Shown here one piece after another: positions 1 through 12,974 of a DNA stretch of 64,000 bases. The notes beneath the pieces were generated by a model. The model did not search any database. It saw nothing but the letters and a program-made list of their open reading frames with translations, and was not told where the DNA came from. The stretch is from Nemophila menziesii (lineage: Eukaryota; Streptophyta; Magnoliopsida; Boraginales; Hydrophyllaceae): contig JARWIR010000008.1 in assembly GCA_029959085.1 (NCBI GenBank), positions 21,934,001-21,998,000 on the forward strand. The letters are read 5' to 3'. Every line of letters begins with the position of its first letter. The stretch's first letter is position 1. Made by a program: the position numbers and the translations under genes.

Positions 1-500
1 AATTCATAGACGTAAATATTAATTTCCTTTATTCAAAAATACAATTTTTTTAATTTTTTGATTTTTTTTGAATTAGTTATGACGATTTTAAAAAAAATTC
101 ACGGACGCGCGCGTACGATGGAATTAGTAGTAGTAGGTGGTGGTGGTGGTGGTTGTGGTTGTGGTGGAGGTGGTGATGGTTGTGGTGGATGTAGTAGTGG
201 TTACATACATGGTGGTTGTGGTGGTGGTTGTGGTGGTGGTGGTGGTGGAGGAAAAAGAAGTACCCTATTATTTGTTTAATATTTAAAAATTAATATTGTA
301 TTAAAATAAAATAATTTATTTAATAATAAGGGTAGTAAAGGTATAGAGAATATAAAGGGGGTGTTTTCTATAAATAATTACTTCATTAGGCATTTTTTTA
401 TAAATAAGATTATTGAAGGCACAAAAAAACAATTAGAGAGTTTTATGAGGATGTTTTCAACAATAACCCCTAATTAAAAAGTCAAATTCCAAATTTCAGA
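1..500 (+). repeat. Inverted-repeat arm A (left edge of window)
   Basis: The sequence from the CATAGACGTAAATATTAATT motif, through a T-rich tract, the TTCACGGACGCGCG motif and a GGT-rich tract, to the GTTTTCTATAAATAATTA motif and a 'CCCCTAATTAAAAAGTCAAATTCC' neighbourhood reappears as its reverse complement at about 16005-16500. A diverged direct copy lies at 16686-16990. It looks like a long terminal inverted repeat of a large DNA element, but the outer end may lie outside the window, so the class is not settled. Confidence 0.7.
132..251. repeat. GGT/TGT trinucleotide-rich tract
   Basis: An imperfect GGT/TGT repeat that reads as poly-glycine in one frame. The complementary ACC-rich tract occurs at the matching place in arm B (about 16240-16355), so it is part of the repeat family. 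It is not a gene. Confidence 0.85.
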
Positions 501-539
501 GAATATATCCGAGCATGAAAACTACTAGAGCGCTCGTTT

Positions 540-910
540 CTCGCGGTAATTTTTTTTATCGACGACACACATGTCGTCGTTAGTAATAGTCATTAGTAAC
601 GAAATTGAATTAGAGACAACCATAAGTCGTCGATAATACCTTTTCCTTTAACGACGCCACGATGTCGTTGTTAACTTTTAAAAAGTCGTCACTTACGTTT
701 AAAAAGTCGTCGCTAATGTATGTAATTAATTTTGTTTTTCTTTTAAAGTTTGAAAATATAGTCGGAAAAAATATTATTAAGTAATGACGACTTTTGTCAT
801 CGTTATTAAGTGTATATAACAACGACAGTGTTCTAATTGCGACGACCTTTGTCGTCGCTAATAAGGATAGCATATTTATTGCATACAATAGGAATTTCAT
901 AACCGAAAAT
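540..910. repeat. CACTA left subterminal repeats
   Basis: Many copies of GTCGTCGCTAA/GTCGTCGTTA-like units in both orientations, including a near-palindrome at about 560-580. In this transposon class such repeats bind the element's own regulatory protein; that role is inferred here. A matching block lies at 6490-6810. Confidence 0.7.
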
Positions 911-1282
911 ACGATCCAAATTTTTTTTTCTCCCACTTTCTTTCAAAACCCTAACTCCCATTTGCTCTAATCTCAACCACTTGTTTCTCCACTTTATCTT
1001 ACACTATTTACAGGTCCATATTAAACGTATGATATGCTCAATTTTCAATTTTCTCATACCAAATCAAAGGTATTTTCCTAAGATTAAAATTTTTTAAAAT
1101 TTTAATTTTTTTTATTATAATTGTGTTTTACTTGCTATATGATTTGATTAGGTTAATAGACATTTGTTTTATGATTCTCTTTTTTATTTGCATGGTGTAA
1201 AATATGAACATGTTCATTTTTTTATGTTTATTTTTTTTATATGTTTGTAATTGTTTAGTTATATCAAATTGTCATTAAAAGG

Positions 1283-4200
1283 TGGCTTTGGGTATTGATA
1301 AGAGTTGGATTAAAACGCGTGATTATGTTACTGAGAAATGTATTTATGGTTTAGAAAAATTTATCGCTTTTGTTGAAAAATAAGATGGTTTTAATGGTCA
1401 TATGTTTTGCCTATGTAATCAATGTTAGAATGATCGTCGATTTTTCACACAAAAGGTTAGAGGTCACCTTCTACAGTTTGGTTTTATGTCCATGTATGAG
1501 GTTTAGACAAAATACGGTGAAAATTTAGAAATTTCTGAAGAACCCGAGCCAAATTTAGAAAATAAAATGTTGAATGTGTATGACGATTTAAGACCCACTG
1601 GCGATGGTGGTGGTCATTCCGGTGATATCGAGATGAGAGACGCGCATCAAAAAATCTGTGGCAGTTTCGAAACTTTGTTCGAGAAACTAGAGACTGAATT
1701 GTACCCTGGATCTACAGTTTTGAGTTCCTTGAATTTAATTGCCAAGTTAATGCACATAAAGGTGAAGAACGAGTGGACTAACACATCTTTCACCGAGCTC
1801 TTGGAATTGGTTGATCGTGTTTTGCCCAACCCTCACAATTTGCTTGGTCTTAGGAGGAATGTAACAAGAAGTTGAAAAGTACGGGTATAGGGTACACTAC
1901 GATTGTTGTTTGCTTGAATGATTGTGCCCTTGATTACAAGGAGAATGAATTCCTCGACAAGTGTCCAGTATGTAGAGAATCTAAATGGAATCCGGAGAAG
2001 TGTAAGAAAGTACCGCATACAAAACTTGGTTATTTTCCGATTTCCCGGAGGTTGCAACGACTATACGCTTCGAAGCACGCCACCAAAAATATGATCTGGC
2101 ACTATACTAGAAAGAGTACAAATCCATATGTGTTACGCCATCATATTGATGGTGATAGCTGGAAAAGATTTGTAGAGTTACATCATGAGTTTGCTAGTGA
2201 CCTCGGAATATAAATTTGGGCGTTGGTATTGATGGTTTTTGTCTGTTCTCTATGCAGAACAACTCATATAACATGTGGCCAGTTATATTGACCGTCTACA
2301 ACTTGTCGCCGTGGGTATGCATGAAGGAAAACATATTTCAGCTTTGTTTGTTGATTCCGGATCCGCGATCACCCGGTAAGGACATGTATGTCTTTCTCTA
2401 CCCTGTTATAGATGAGTTGGACATGTTGTGGGGAACAAGGATCATTACATATGATGCTCATACAAAGAAAGAGTTTACAATAAATTTTGTTTGTTGTCCA
2501 CGACTAAGGATTACCCCGCTAGGTCATACACGTTAGGGTGGCAGGGTCAAGATTACTTAGCGTGCCCAAAATGCATGGATTCTACTTCGTCGAAGAAGGT
2601 GAAGAAAGGGGTATTAATTTAATCACATACGGTGGTTACCTATGAGACATCGGTTTAGACAAGTCAAAATTTTATACCCAAGTACCGACCTAGGTGGCCC
2701 TCCTGAAAAAAACATAGTCCGACCTGATATTCAAACATAGTTGGACGGGTCGCCCATTGTGTTTCCCGGTTAACACAAGGATTTTGGGGGCAAGATGACG
2801 GAAAAACTGGTTCTCGTGAGTTCAATTGGAAGAAAAAAAGTATTTTTTATCGCTTACCTTATTGGTCGGAAAATTTGTTAAAACGTAACATCGATGTTAT
2901 GCATTGCGAGAAGAATGTAAACGATGGTTTGCTCAGTACAGTTGTAGGCCTTGATGGAAAAATAAATAAAGATAACGTGAAAGAGAGAATAGATCTTAAA
3001 GATTTGGGCATCTAGAAAGATTTGTGGTTGTTCTCAAGAGGAGGTAAAACGATACTAAAACAAGAAAAGTATATGTTGACACCGGATAAGTAGAAGTTTT
3101 TCTTGATCGGTTGAAGGCACAGAAATTTCCTGATGGTTCTGCATCCAGTTTGAGGAATAATGTTGATGTCTCCTTATTTGCGATATAATAATCTCGGTTG
3201 GCGACATCATTTTAGGTGTATTTGAGTAATTAATTATAGATTTTCATTCATATATTGATATTTTCTTATTTCTTGTGTTGATTTGATGATTTATTATTTT
3301 AGAGCATATTTAGTTTAATTTGTGTGTTAATGTGAAGATTTAAAGATATATAGAATATAATTAGATACCAAACCAATATTAAAGAGATAAGGAAAGAAGA
3401 TATGGAATGAATTAAGAGATAAAAGTAAGTAGAGATAATATAGGAAAGGAAAAGATGTAAAGTAAATATGAAATTCTGCAGCCACGTCCACTAAAGTAAA
3501 GATAAATTCAAATCAGCTAGGAATTTGGATGATCAATTAAAAGAGAAAGTGTAGATAATTTGGATTCGGTGGTTTCAATATAAAGTAGACGAAAATCGGA
3601 CCAATAACAAAGAGATACGATCAAAACAATACAACAACATTTTATCCCTTCTCCTATATTTTAGGAAACAAATTTGAGTTGGACTTTAACTCAAATTACT
3701 TGTCGTCCACTCCAAGATTTCGACCTAGGGTCTTCCAAGCCCTATAAATACACCCTCTTGTCATTATAAATACATCCTTGGTCATCATTTAAACCAAGAG
3801 GAAGCTTACATCAAGAGAAGAGAAGATCATAAGGAGTTGGACATCAAATCATACCTTCCCAATCCTTCAAATTTGTAATTGTTTTCTTTTCTTTCTCTAG
3901 TATGAACTAATTCCATTTTAGATTGAGATTAGCATATGGGTATGAACCCTAGACTTGTTTTATATCTGTTTTAATTTGGGATGTTTTCATTTTATTTAAA
4001 TTAGTGTTTTATTCTCTGCTTTTATGTGTTTTGATTTATTGTTTGTAGTTCTTGCGGTGTGCAACATATGTGATTACCATAGTAGTTAGATGGTCACTCG
4101 GAGGGGGCGTCTAATTATTGAAACACCACTTAAATGTCTAGTGTGCGGTAGTGATCTGGAAGGGCTTGCCTAATTAGATAGTGATTAGGGTTAGATATTT

Positions 4201-6295
4201 AATCACTGATCATTGTGTAGGGTCCCCTTACCCAAGTCCCCTGGTAATTGTTAGGTCGCCACCTAAGTCTATCTGGAAGGTGGTTAGGAGGAATATAGAA
4301 TCCTGGCTATTGCATATCATACAATTCTCCCTTACATAAATAGGTTACAACAAGGCAAGTGGAGATTACTTACTAGATCTCGAGCTAAACTCTCATACTA
4401 TTTTCTTCTCTTTATTTATTTTCCTGTCTTTCATTTATTTATTAAATTGTTTAGAGTCTTAAAAACCCAATAGATATTTCCAAGTCTTTTATTTTTAGCG
4501 TATTATTCTTCTAGCTTTCTTATTTGCACTTTATATTGCATAAGTTCTTCCTAACTTTTGTAGTCTCTGAGGAACGAATCTTACTTATCATTAAAACTTG
4601 CGTACGACCTGTGATACTTGCAGTGAGTACCGTGTTTAGGCTAGGGTGTTAGTTTAATCTTTTATTACCATATTTTTATCACACCCTAACCGACACCAAA
4701 TGTTCAAAGTGATACTGAAAAGATCATTGGAATGAAATCTCATGACTGTCACATAATGATGCAGTTTCTTTTCGTGGCTAGTACCCCCGGGCTTATAGAC
4801 GATAAATCGATTAGCGATGCGATTATTGGGTTAGCTAACGTGTTCAGATTCATTTGTAATAAAATTCCCAGTAGGATAGTGTTGTACTCTGGTAAGGCGG
4901 GAGTGGTTGAAGTGATGTTCATACCATAAATGATTTTTTTCTCCCGCTTTTTTTATATATAATGATCCACTTGGTGATACAGTTATGCGATGAGTCATTA
5001 TTAGGTGGCCTAGTTCAAATGCGGTGAATGTACCCATTTGAAAGGTATTTGAAAAGTTACAAGAGTATATTTGAAACTCGGCTAGGACGGAGGGTTCAAT
5101 CGACGAGGGTTACGTGGTGGAAGAGACGTTGGCATTCCTATCACGTTATCTTCAAGAAGAAAAAACGAAGTTCAAGGATCCCGGTAGATACAACGAGCCA
5201 CTGTCCAAACCAAAAGAGTTATCTATTTTTAAGAGTCAGTGTAGTCTAGTTGGTAAAAAAGAATTTGGTCAATAACCACATAAAGAGAAGGAGCAAATCA
5301 ACTGGTATATTCTGCTTAATTGCGACGAGATCCAATCATACATAACGTAAGTAACAATAAATTATTATGTTATTTTGAATGTTAATTATGTTTTAATTTT
5401 TTCTTACAATGTAGTGAACACAAATCCACGTTATCGGTCCCTGCTAATGCTATATAGAAGATGCACTGGCAAACGTTTAAGAGGTGGTTTTTGGACAAGG
5501 TATGTAATATACATTTTTTATATAATACACAATTATTTAAAAAATTTATAATTCTTATTTTGTTTGTTAGATTTATGCAATGCATGAGGCTGGTGGTGCA
5601 TTAGAGACTCCTGAGATGATGTCCTTTGCGAGCATGTCTCATGGTCTGGTTCATAGATACAATTCATGTGTTGTGAATGGTGTCAAATGGGTTACTCGTG
5701 AAAAGGGTGAAAAATAAGTGACTCAGGATTATGGAGTATGTGCTATATATAATGGGACACCATTTTACGGTGAATTAGTCAAGATCTTAGAGGTTACATT
5801 CAATTGTGGTTGTTCTGTTATGTTATTCGAGTGTAAGTGGTATAAAACGAGCAATGTGAGAAAAAAATGGGGTAACCTTTATCAACACATCACCTTTTTT
5901 GGAGGGATGAACCATACATTTTAGCAACGCAAGCCAAAAAAGTATTTTACATTAACGAGATTAATGCAAGGAAAACAATCAAACGACAGAAAGCCGTTTG
6001 GGAAATCAACGATCGACACAGATGGAGTCCCAAGTTATGGGGTGCTGAATCACTATCTACTGAAAACGATCGTATCATGATTCCTTTGGTGAACTTGGAG
6101 ACGGATTACTCACGACTAAACTTGACATCTGGTGAAGAGATCGAGTTTGACCCATCTTGTTTGTGGATTGATATAGTTATTGATGAAGACGAGGAGATAT
6201 TTGATGACACATGGGACGAGTATAAAGATGAGGAACCTATTGACGTTGATAGTGATGAGGAACCTATAGACACTAGCGAATACAAAACTGATTAG
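1283..6295 (+). pseudogene. TNP2-type CACTA transposase, broken
   Basis: Domains appear in the expected order. A transposase-associated domain (about 1283-1560, motifs GIDKSWIK and GHLLQFGFM) is followed by the TNP2 N-terminal part (1567-2213, with LYPGS, the CxNDC zinc-binding start and the CPVC knuckle). Next comes the Transposase_21 core (2216-3160, IDVMHCEKNV), a DUF4218-like part (4732-5250, ERYLKSYK), and a DUF4216-like part with an acidic tail (5718-6295, ending in ASP/GLU-rich IDVDSDEE). In-frame stops occur near 1381, 1430 and 1505, there are several frameshifts, and the solo LTR at 3164-4698 interrupts the core. Introns are probable near 5349 and 5500. The product would have excised and inserted the element. 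It cannot be functional now. Confidence 0.85.
3164..4698 (+). mobile_element. Solo LTR of a Ty3-gypsy (Athila-like) element
   Basis: It starts TGATGTCTCC and ends GACACCA (TG...CA), and is flanked by the 5 bp target duplication AATGT at 3159-3163 and 4699-4703. Removing it re-joins the transposase reading on both sides. It is related to the LTRs at 34156, 36726 and 60110, sharing the TTTTAGAGC...GTGTGTTAATGTGAAG block and the GACACCA end. No internal region is present, so it arose by LTR-LTR recombination (standard interpretation). Confidence 0.92.
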
Positions 6296-6489
6296 TGAAA
6301 TACTTTATCGTTTTATGTTTTTCTAATCTGGGTGTTTTTTATTCGAAAATTAAGACTGTTAAAATGTTTTGGTAATATTGTATTGTTTATGATGTCATAA
6401 TGTGTTGTTTTTAATGTTAAGATGTAAATTTTAATAAGCAAAAAAAAGTTCAATTATTAATTCAAAAAAAATGAAAAATCAGATTAATA

Positions 6490-6810
6490 GGTAATTAGCG
6501 ACGACATTCAGTTAAGAACTCATAGCTAATGATAAGCGTTATTAGCGTCGAGTTTATCATAAGAACTCATCGCTACTAACAATTTGTCATTCACGAAGAC
6601 ATATGTCATCGCTAAGGTCCGCGAATTTTTTTGGTTGGTCAGTTTGGGCTGTTCGTTTTCTTGCCCAAAGACTCTCGCAACGACATCTGTGACTAAGGAC
6701 GACACATGTCGTCGCTAAACTCAACAGTCGTGGTCTTGAACCATTACATGTGTCCATCTTTTGCGATGACTTTTTATTTACTAGTGAAGACATATGTCGT
6801 AGATAAGTAA
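6490..6810. repeat. CACTA right subterminal repeats
   Basis: Repeated AGCGACGACAT / GACGACACATGTCGTCGCTAA units match the block at 540-910. They lie just downstream of the transposase C-terminus. Confidence 0.7.
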
Positions 6811-7370
6811 AAACATTTAAATAAACCCTACCGCGAGCTCATACTTATCACTTATCACCATCGAAAATGCCCAAATCCAGAGCTCATCAATCCCATACCA
6901 TTTTCGACGCGAATCTCTTGCCAAATCACCATAAAAAACACTAGTAAGGTAATGATTTATTGTTCATAAACTACTATTAATTTAAATTTTATTTTTATCA
7001 AACTTTTAACATTAATATTGTTGTTTTTATTAGCAATATGCAATATAAAATGAGACTTTGGTCGAACCGAGGATAATTGGGTATGAGGAAATTCCATGCG
7101 ATTTAATTGTAACTCCCCGGTGATAGCGAAGTTAGTAGTATTTTATGAGGATTTAAGGATGGCTAAAATATTGGGGTCGAAAACTTATGCATGGAGGTTA
7201 GACTCGTGGGAGACCTTAGAGGTGGTTTCACAAGTGGAAGATAAGCCGTGTTTTGGGTTGAGGAGATCTGTAAAATCATGTCAAAAAATAGTTCATTCGA
7301 GATTAAGAACATTGTTGGCATATAGCCTCCCTCCATAGGTTGTTTTTATGTGACAAATCCTCTTGTGTTT
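6811..7370. other. Unassigned spacer between CACTA and copia remnant
   Basis: Contains an 80-codon frame at 7096-7338 that I do not recognise. The segment after the subterminal repeats somewhat resembles the leader after the left repeats (about 920-1070), so it may be duplicated CACTA leader sequence. Confidence 0.4.
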
Positions 7371-8563
7371 AGTGTGATAATTTCACTTATCATATATTCT
7401 ATATCTTTCACTATATTTCGTCAAAAATACTTTTATTATCATTTATATCTATGAATTCTAAAAAGCTAAGTTTTGTAAAAATACTTTAATCCATATATGT
7501 GTGTATATTGAGAATTAGCCTCATGATCAGTTACAGAGTTTCTTAGAATGATGTTTCCCACAACTCTCGTGAAAAAAAATTCCCATCCGAGCAACATAGA
7601 AAAATGTCAAAAAGTGGAAGTCAGAAGATAACTAGGCACCCGTTTGGTGCAAACTGGGAACCCGTTTGATATGTAACCGAGAACCCGGTCAGCATGGTCA
7701 ACATGCCACATCATTTCTTACTTTTTACAATTGGAATAAAGCCATTGGGGGAAGATAAACGGGAACCCATCTAGCACTAAATGGGAACCCATCTAGCACT
7801 AAACGGGAACCCGGTTAGCACAAGTTGTCCCACAAACTTATAACCGTTGGGGACTATCTTGTGCTATAAATATTACCTCTTTCAAGAAGAAACTCACCTC
7901 TTACAATTAAACTATTGTTATTATCTTTCTCATACAAAACTAGAGGTCTCAAGCCATCATAGTAAATAATACAAACTTGATAAAGAGCTTAAATCCAAGA
8001 AGCTTCAAAGTTATTATCTACTCAAGAGTAAATTCAAGATTGAAGTCATATCCACTCTTTAGGAGTTTTTTTAGCAAAGTTATTTCACAAATCAAACCCT
8101 CGTATTTGTCCTCTTAGATCTGGTCTTTGTAATAGATAGATGAAGAGAGAGTTTGAGTATAGGGAGTATGCTCAGTTTCCTTGTGTTGCAATAGCACAAG
8201 AGTTACTTCGTGGTATCGAATGGTTGTAAGGTTATTGTGTTCTCACCCCGGTTAAGAGAGATACGAAATCTTAGTTAAAAAGCTTTGAAATCCTTAGATG
8301 GCATCCTTAGGTAGTGGAGTAGGGATAACTGAACCACTATACATCGTTGTGTACTTTCTATCCATGATCTCTTTACTTATCGTTTATTGATTGATCGTCT
8401 TTTCAGTTATATCAAACCTAGTTACACCATTTCATGATCCCTTAGAGTTTGATACATATTGACTTAGAAGTTTTTCTTTAAAATTATAATTGTCCAAAAG
8501 ATTTTTAATTAGGCATTAATCTTATTAGTATCCTATTCACCCCCTTCCCACCTAGGACTTTCA
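7370..8563 (+). mobile_element. 5' LTR of a Ty1-copia (SIRE-like) remnant
   Basis: Ends ...GGACTTTCA and is followed at about 8566 by AGGTATTAGAACC, a slightly mutated form of the initiator-Met-tRNA primer-binding site (TGGTATCAGAGC type) usual after copia LTRs. A repeated CGGGAACCC(A/G)(T/G)(C/T)TAGCAC motif sits at 7640-7830, and a promoter-like CTATAAATATT at about 7862. The left boundary is approximate; no 3' LTR was found. Confidence 0.6.
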
Positions 8564-8689
8564 ATAGGTATTAGAACCTAACTCTACGTGAATAGCTTAA
8601 TCATTAGTAGAGTAAACGACATGGAATTTATCTTTTGGAAGAGTCGTCTTCTACACGACCTCCACTTTTTGTAGGCACCTACTTTGCTC

Positions 8690-9560
8690 AGAGAGTAAAA
8701 ATGGAGGAGATTATAAAAGCCAAAGATCTCGATCAATGAAGAATAGTTATGGAAGGTCAACTCGCGCCATACAAAGAGAAAATCAATGAAGAGGGAGTTC
8801 TTGTATTAACTCGAGAAGAAAAAGACTACGATGACCTCATCGACGATGATAAAGCCAACCTCACCCAAAACGCAAAACCGATGTATAGCTTATTTTGTGG
8901 AATTTCCGAAGATATTAGACAAGTTTGTTTTTGGATTGTTGATTCGGAAAAAGAAATTAGGGATCGAAGGAAATACTTATATGGGATTGTCGATATTGAT
9001 AAAGAGGAAAGCCATGATGATTCAAACTCAAACCATGAGGTAGTAATCCATCCTCACTCTTTATCTTTTTCATTTGATAATCATGATGATATGTATACCG
9101 CATCCCTTCTCGATATTCTTTATTTTCAAATCAACTCTAATAATCTTTTATTAGAAGAGTTAAAAATTGAGCAAAAGAGATGTTTAAAGTTGTCCTACTT
9201 TAAATGATATTTTAGGAAACAATGAAATCTTGTTTTAAAAGTATTTTTTCCTTTGATGAAAACAAAAATCTCTTGAAAGAAAATACCTTAGCTTTTAAAG
9301 ATGTAGATGATACTTTCTCTATCGTTTTTAAACTCTAGAAAAATCATCCTTATCTAAATTTCACTCCCTTTAATGAAAATCGATTTCTTAGAAGAAAATT
9401 ATCTTGGAGTGAAAATTTGGTAGAACAAAAGAACGAGAAAAAACTGTGTTTAAAATCCTCTTGTCATTTTTTCGTGTCACAAAAAGAGTGTTTGTAATTA
9501 TTGCGGAAAAATTGGTCATCGTGTCTTAACTTGTTTTTATCACAAACAATTAGAATATGG
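8690..9560 (+). pseudogene. Copia gag remnant with CCHC knuckle
   Basis: The readable frame at 8749-9207 contains DDDKANLTQNAKPMYSLFCG, typical of the plant copia gag segment (UBN2-like) before the helix that packs the particle. About 280 bp downstream, in another frame, a clean zinc knuckle CNYCGKIGHRVLTC (CX2CX4HX4C) sits at about 9490-9540. Frameshifts between them break the gene. The family role is packaging of the element RNA. No protease, integrase or RT follows, so pol is deleted. Confidence 0.75.
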
Positions 9561-10270
9561 TTCATTAATACCTCTGTGGCAAAAACCGAAGTGGGTCGTG
9601 AAAAATACTAATCATGTCCTCGGATCCACTCCCCTTGGATACCTTAATTTTTTTTTTGTGTTTATAGGTGATGAACGTCAAGGAATTAAATGATCTTCTA
9701 AAGGACGTTCAAATCACGTAAAAAGAAAATTCGGTAAAATCTTTCTGTTACTTGATTGTGTTTATGTTAAAATTAATTGTGTTTGTGCATCTTTTTATAT
9801 GTGCTTACTTCTTTAGTTTTTCCTCTTTGTTTGTGCTTGAAAATTTTAAGTATTTGTTTTGGGACTTTTTTGTCTTTTTTATAAAATGTAAGGGCCTTTT
9901 TGTAAATCTCTGTGTTAGTTGTTTTTGAGATTTCTACTTAGTATATTTCAAAACAAAAAATTATGGTTTTCAAACATTCTCTAACTTTTGGGGAGTATTT
10001 GGGTTGGTTTCGGGTGTGTTTGAAGAAATCTAGAATCTCATTTTTACCCTTAATTTGCGAGAGCTAGCTTCGCTGACCGGTACCTGGTTGGCAGCGAACG
10101 GGCGCCCGGTTAGCATCTGTTTAGAAAACGAGTAAAAGACATTTACCCTTCTCATTTGTTTCATTACCCCCAAAACCCTTTCACTCTTCTCCTCTCTCTT
10201 TAATAACGAAACCATCTCTTCAAAACCCTCACCTCACCTCTTCTCTTCAAATCTTCCTCATCTCTTTCAC

Positions 10271-11348
10271 CATGGCATCCAAAGGCAAGGCTCCAATGGC
10301 TCCATCCTAATCTAATCCTCCAAGAGCTTCCAAGAGTAACAAAAGAAGGCTTGTGATTGAAGACCATGAAGAAGAGGATGATGATGAAATTGAGCTTGAC
10401 CCATTACTTTATGATGTTGTTGAAGAAGGTCCCACCAAAAGGAATGTAAGAAAGAGCACCAAAGTTCTATCCGGGAGATCAATTTCACAACTTTCTCCTT
10501 GAATTATCTCAATTTCAAAAGCTTGATTTTTTCCTTTCTATTGAGCATCACTTGTTAGTGAATGTATATGAATGTTCATCCTTTAGATTGTGAAACTTGC
10601 TCCTTTAAAACTATGGTTTCCTCAAAAAATCTTTCAATTAGTCCTAGTGTTATTGCTAAAGCTTTTAATCTTCAAAACTCGGGTTATGAAAATTTATCCT
10701 TGTTGGTTGGAATCTAGTTAGGGAAAACATTGATATTTCTTTGAAAATTGAGGTTGAAAGCTTGATGTCCTCTAAAATGTTTTCAAACCATGTTCAGCCT
10801 TGGTTATCTAGTCTTTTTACCCCGGATATCTTTTTAGCCCACAAAATTCTTATGCATTGTCTTCTCGGAAAAGATTGAAAGATGGTACTATATCCCCTTC
10901 TGAAGCAATTCTCCTTTATCATCTTTATTCTAAAAAACCGATCAATTTTTGCAAAATCTTTATTCGTAACATGGAAACTCAAGCTCACCAAAATGCTACT
11001 CTCCCGTATGGAATTGCTCTTAGCTATTTTTTAGTCCATGTTAAAAGTATTTGTCCCTCTCTTAATCCTCATGATTTTGGGCAAACTTGGAGGATTGACC
11101 TTTGTTTATTAAAAACCATGAAAATCTATATTTACAATGGTCAATACATTGATACACACTTTTTCGATCATTTTCTGGAAGTTCTCCAAAAATCCATCTC
11201 AATTGATATCCTTTCAAATGTTATCTCCACGGGTCTTCATTTAGAATCACTTGATATACCTCCTCGTACGACTATTCCGGTACCTCCTCCTCCTACTCAC
11301 CGGCCTTCTCGTGTCCCAACTTCAAATAGGAATGGGTTTATTAGTTAA
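10271..11348 (+). pseudogene. Env-position / plant transposon ORF of a SIRE-like element
   Basis: Begins ATGGCATCCAAAGGC (MASKGKAPMAPS), with an early stop, an acidic run (EEDDDEIELDP), and then a long frame at 10857-11348. That frame contains a start like SSRKRLKDGTISPSEAILL and LPYGIALSYFLVHV, and a proline-rich tail (PVPPPPTHRPSRVP). Basic tail, acidic stretch and LPYG segment resemble the extra ORF that SIRE-type elements carry after pol, annotated as 'envelope-like' or 'putative plant transposon protein'. Function is unproven even in intact elements. At least one stop and one frameshift break it here. The upstream spacer (10028-10140) repeats the CGGGCGCCCGGTTAGCA motif of the LTR region. 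Confidence 0.5.
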
Positions 11349-12974
11349 TAAATATATAATTATTATTTAATAATTAGAAGGATATGTTGGTAATTTTTGC
11401 ATCTATAATAATATTTGATTCAAATGTGAAACTGATATTAATTTAATTTAATTATAAAAGTAAAGGTATTATAGTAAGAGATAATTCCCACTTAATTACA
11501 ATTGCTCACTTTTCATTCTCAAAAAAAAGGAAGGAAGAAATTAGTTCCTACTTACTCACAAAAAATCAACTTAATTCCCAATTAATTACTTTTGGTATTT
11601 TTAGCTTCCATTTTTACCCCTTATAAATACCTACTTCATATCTTAATTAAATCATTAATGCTGAAACCCTAACATTTAATATTCTTTTATTTTTCTTTTT
11701 CCTCTCTTTATTACTTTTCATTTCAACGCTCCAACAAAAGTCAATCACCATAACTAACCTTCTCACCTTAATCTCTCTCGCGGCTCAAGCTATCTTCACT
11801 TTCTGCTTCGAATTAATTCCTAATTTCTCTTGATTTTGCTCTAATCATTCATATATATCACTTCACACGGTAAGACTGTTGATTTTTTCTTAATTTTTCA
11901 TGCTTTTAATCGTTGATTTTTTTGATAATATGAGTTGCTAATGATGATTTGTTGTTCGAATTTGATTTTTATCATGTTTTATCTCGTTAATAACTCTGTA
12001 TTATTCATTTTATTCATGCTTTTTGTTACATCCATGAAATTTTTCTATCTTTGCTGTATTGTGATGTTATGCTTATTATTTTTGTCTTGAATTTTCGTGT
12101 TTTGATTTCGTATAGTTGTTATACACTACACGAAATTATACAACACATTTAGTATTGTATAATTTTTTGATTTTTTGCTGTCGTTATTCTTATTTTTTTG
12201 CAGGTAGTTCATTCATCATGTTTTTTTTAGTTGCTTTGCTTCACTATATGTGTGTTGATTCACTGTATGAATTGTGTTTATATGAGGTGTTGTTATCACA
12301 ATAGATCATTTTCTATTTACTTTCTCTGGATTGCCTTGATGTTTATAGCTCCATATCTACCTATATGTCCTTGTCATGAAATTTCATAAAACTTTCTGCT
12401 AATTGCGTGTTTTGTTTGAGTATGAACACTTTAGGGACCTATAGTGCAATTAGATTCTACAAATTCTCCACATGTTATTGTATATGCTTGATTATCTACA
12501 TGAACATATTATATCGTTTATATTACGATTTTTGTATAATAGTTTCAATTTATTGGAATCTTTATGTAACGACTCCCGTAATTTAACACAGGGACCTATG
12601 ATGCAATTATAAAAGTGTTTGTATGCTTCATATCGTTATTTTCTGCGTGTTTGTTAGTTGCAGGGTGCAATATTTTGTGTTGCATGAACACAATATTTTG
12701 GCGATTGTGTCTTGCTGCAACACATAACCCTCATGTTTTGTGTATATTTTTTTTAATTTGTTTATTTTTTAATTTTGTCACGCTATGTTAGTTGCATACT
12801 GCGTCTTTTGTGAGTTGCATGCACACAATATCGAATGCTTTTGTCTTGCTGCAAGTCTGCAACACACAATTGCTACGTGTGTTATGAGACTTTTTCTGTC
12901 CTACTGACTTCTTACCTTTTCTTTTGTGTTTTTTGTTTTTTTTCTTTGCATATGTCTTCTCCGCTCATGGTTGT

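Larger units (their letters stand above)
516..6810 (+). mobile_element. CACTA (En/Spm-type) DNA transposon, decayed
   Basis: A TNP2-type transposase region (about 1283-6295) is flanked by two subterminal blocks rich in GTCGTC/GACGAC repeats (540-910 and 6490-6810). Their repeated core is the palindrome-like GACGACACATGTCGTC. That arrangement of short iterated subterminal repeats around a transposase is known for CACTA elements. The left end may start at the ACTACTAGAGCGCTC sequence near 520; no clean CACTA...TAGTG terminus was found on the right. A solo LTR at 3164-4698 splits it. Confidence 0.75.

Noticed and set aside
58..279. Glycine-rich 73-codon frame
   Set aside because: It is the translation of the GGT/TGT tract in a transposon arm; the same tract in arm B reads as another composition artefact.
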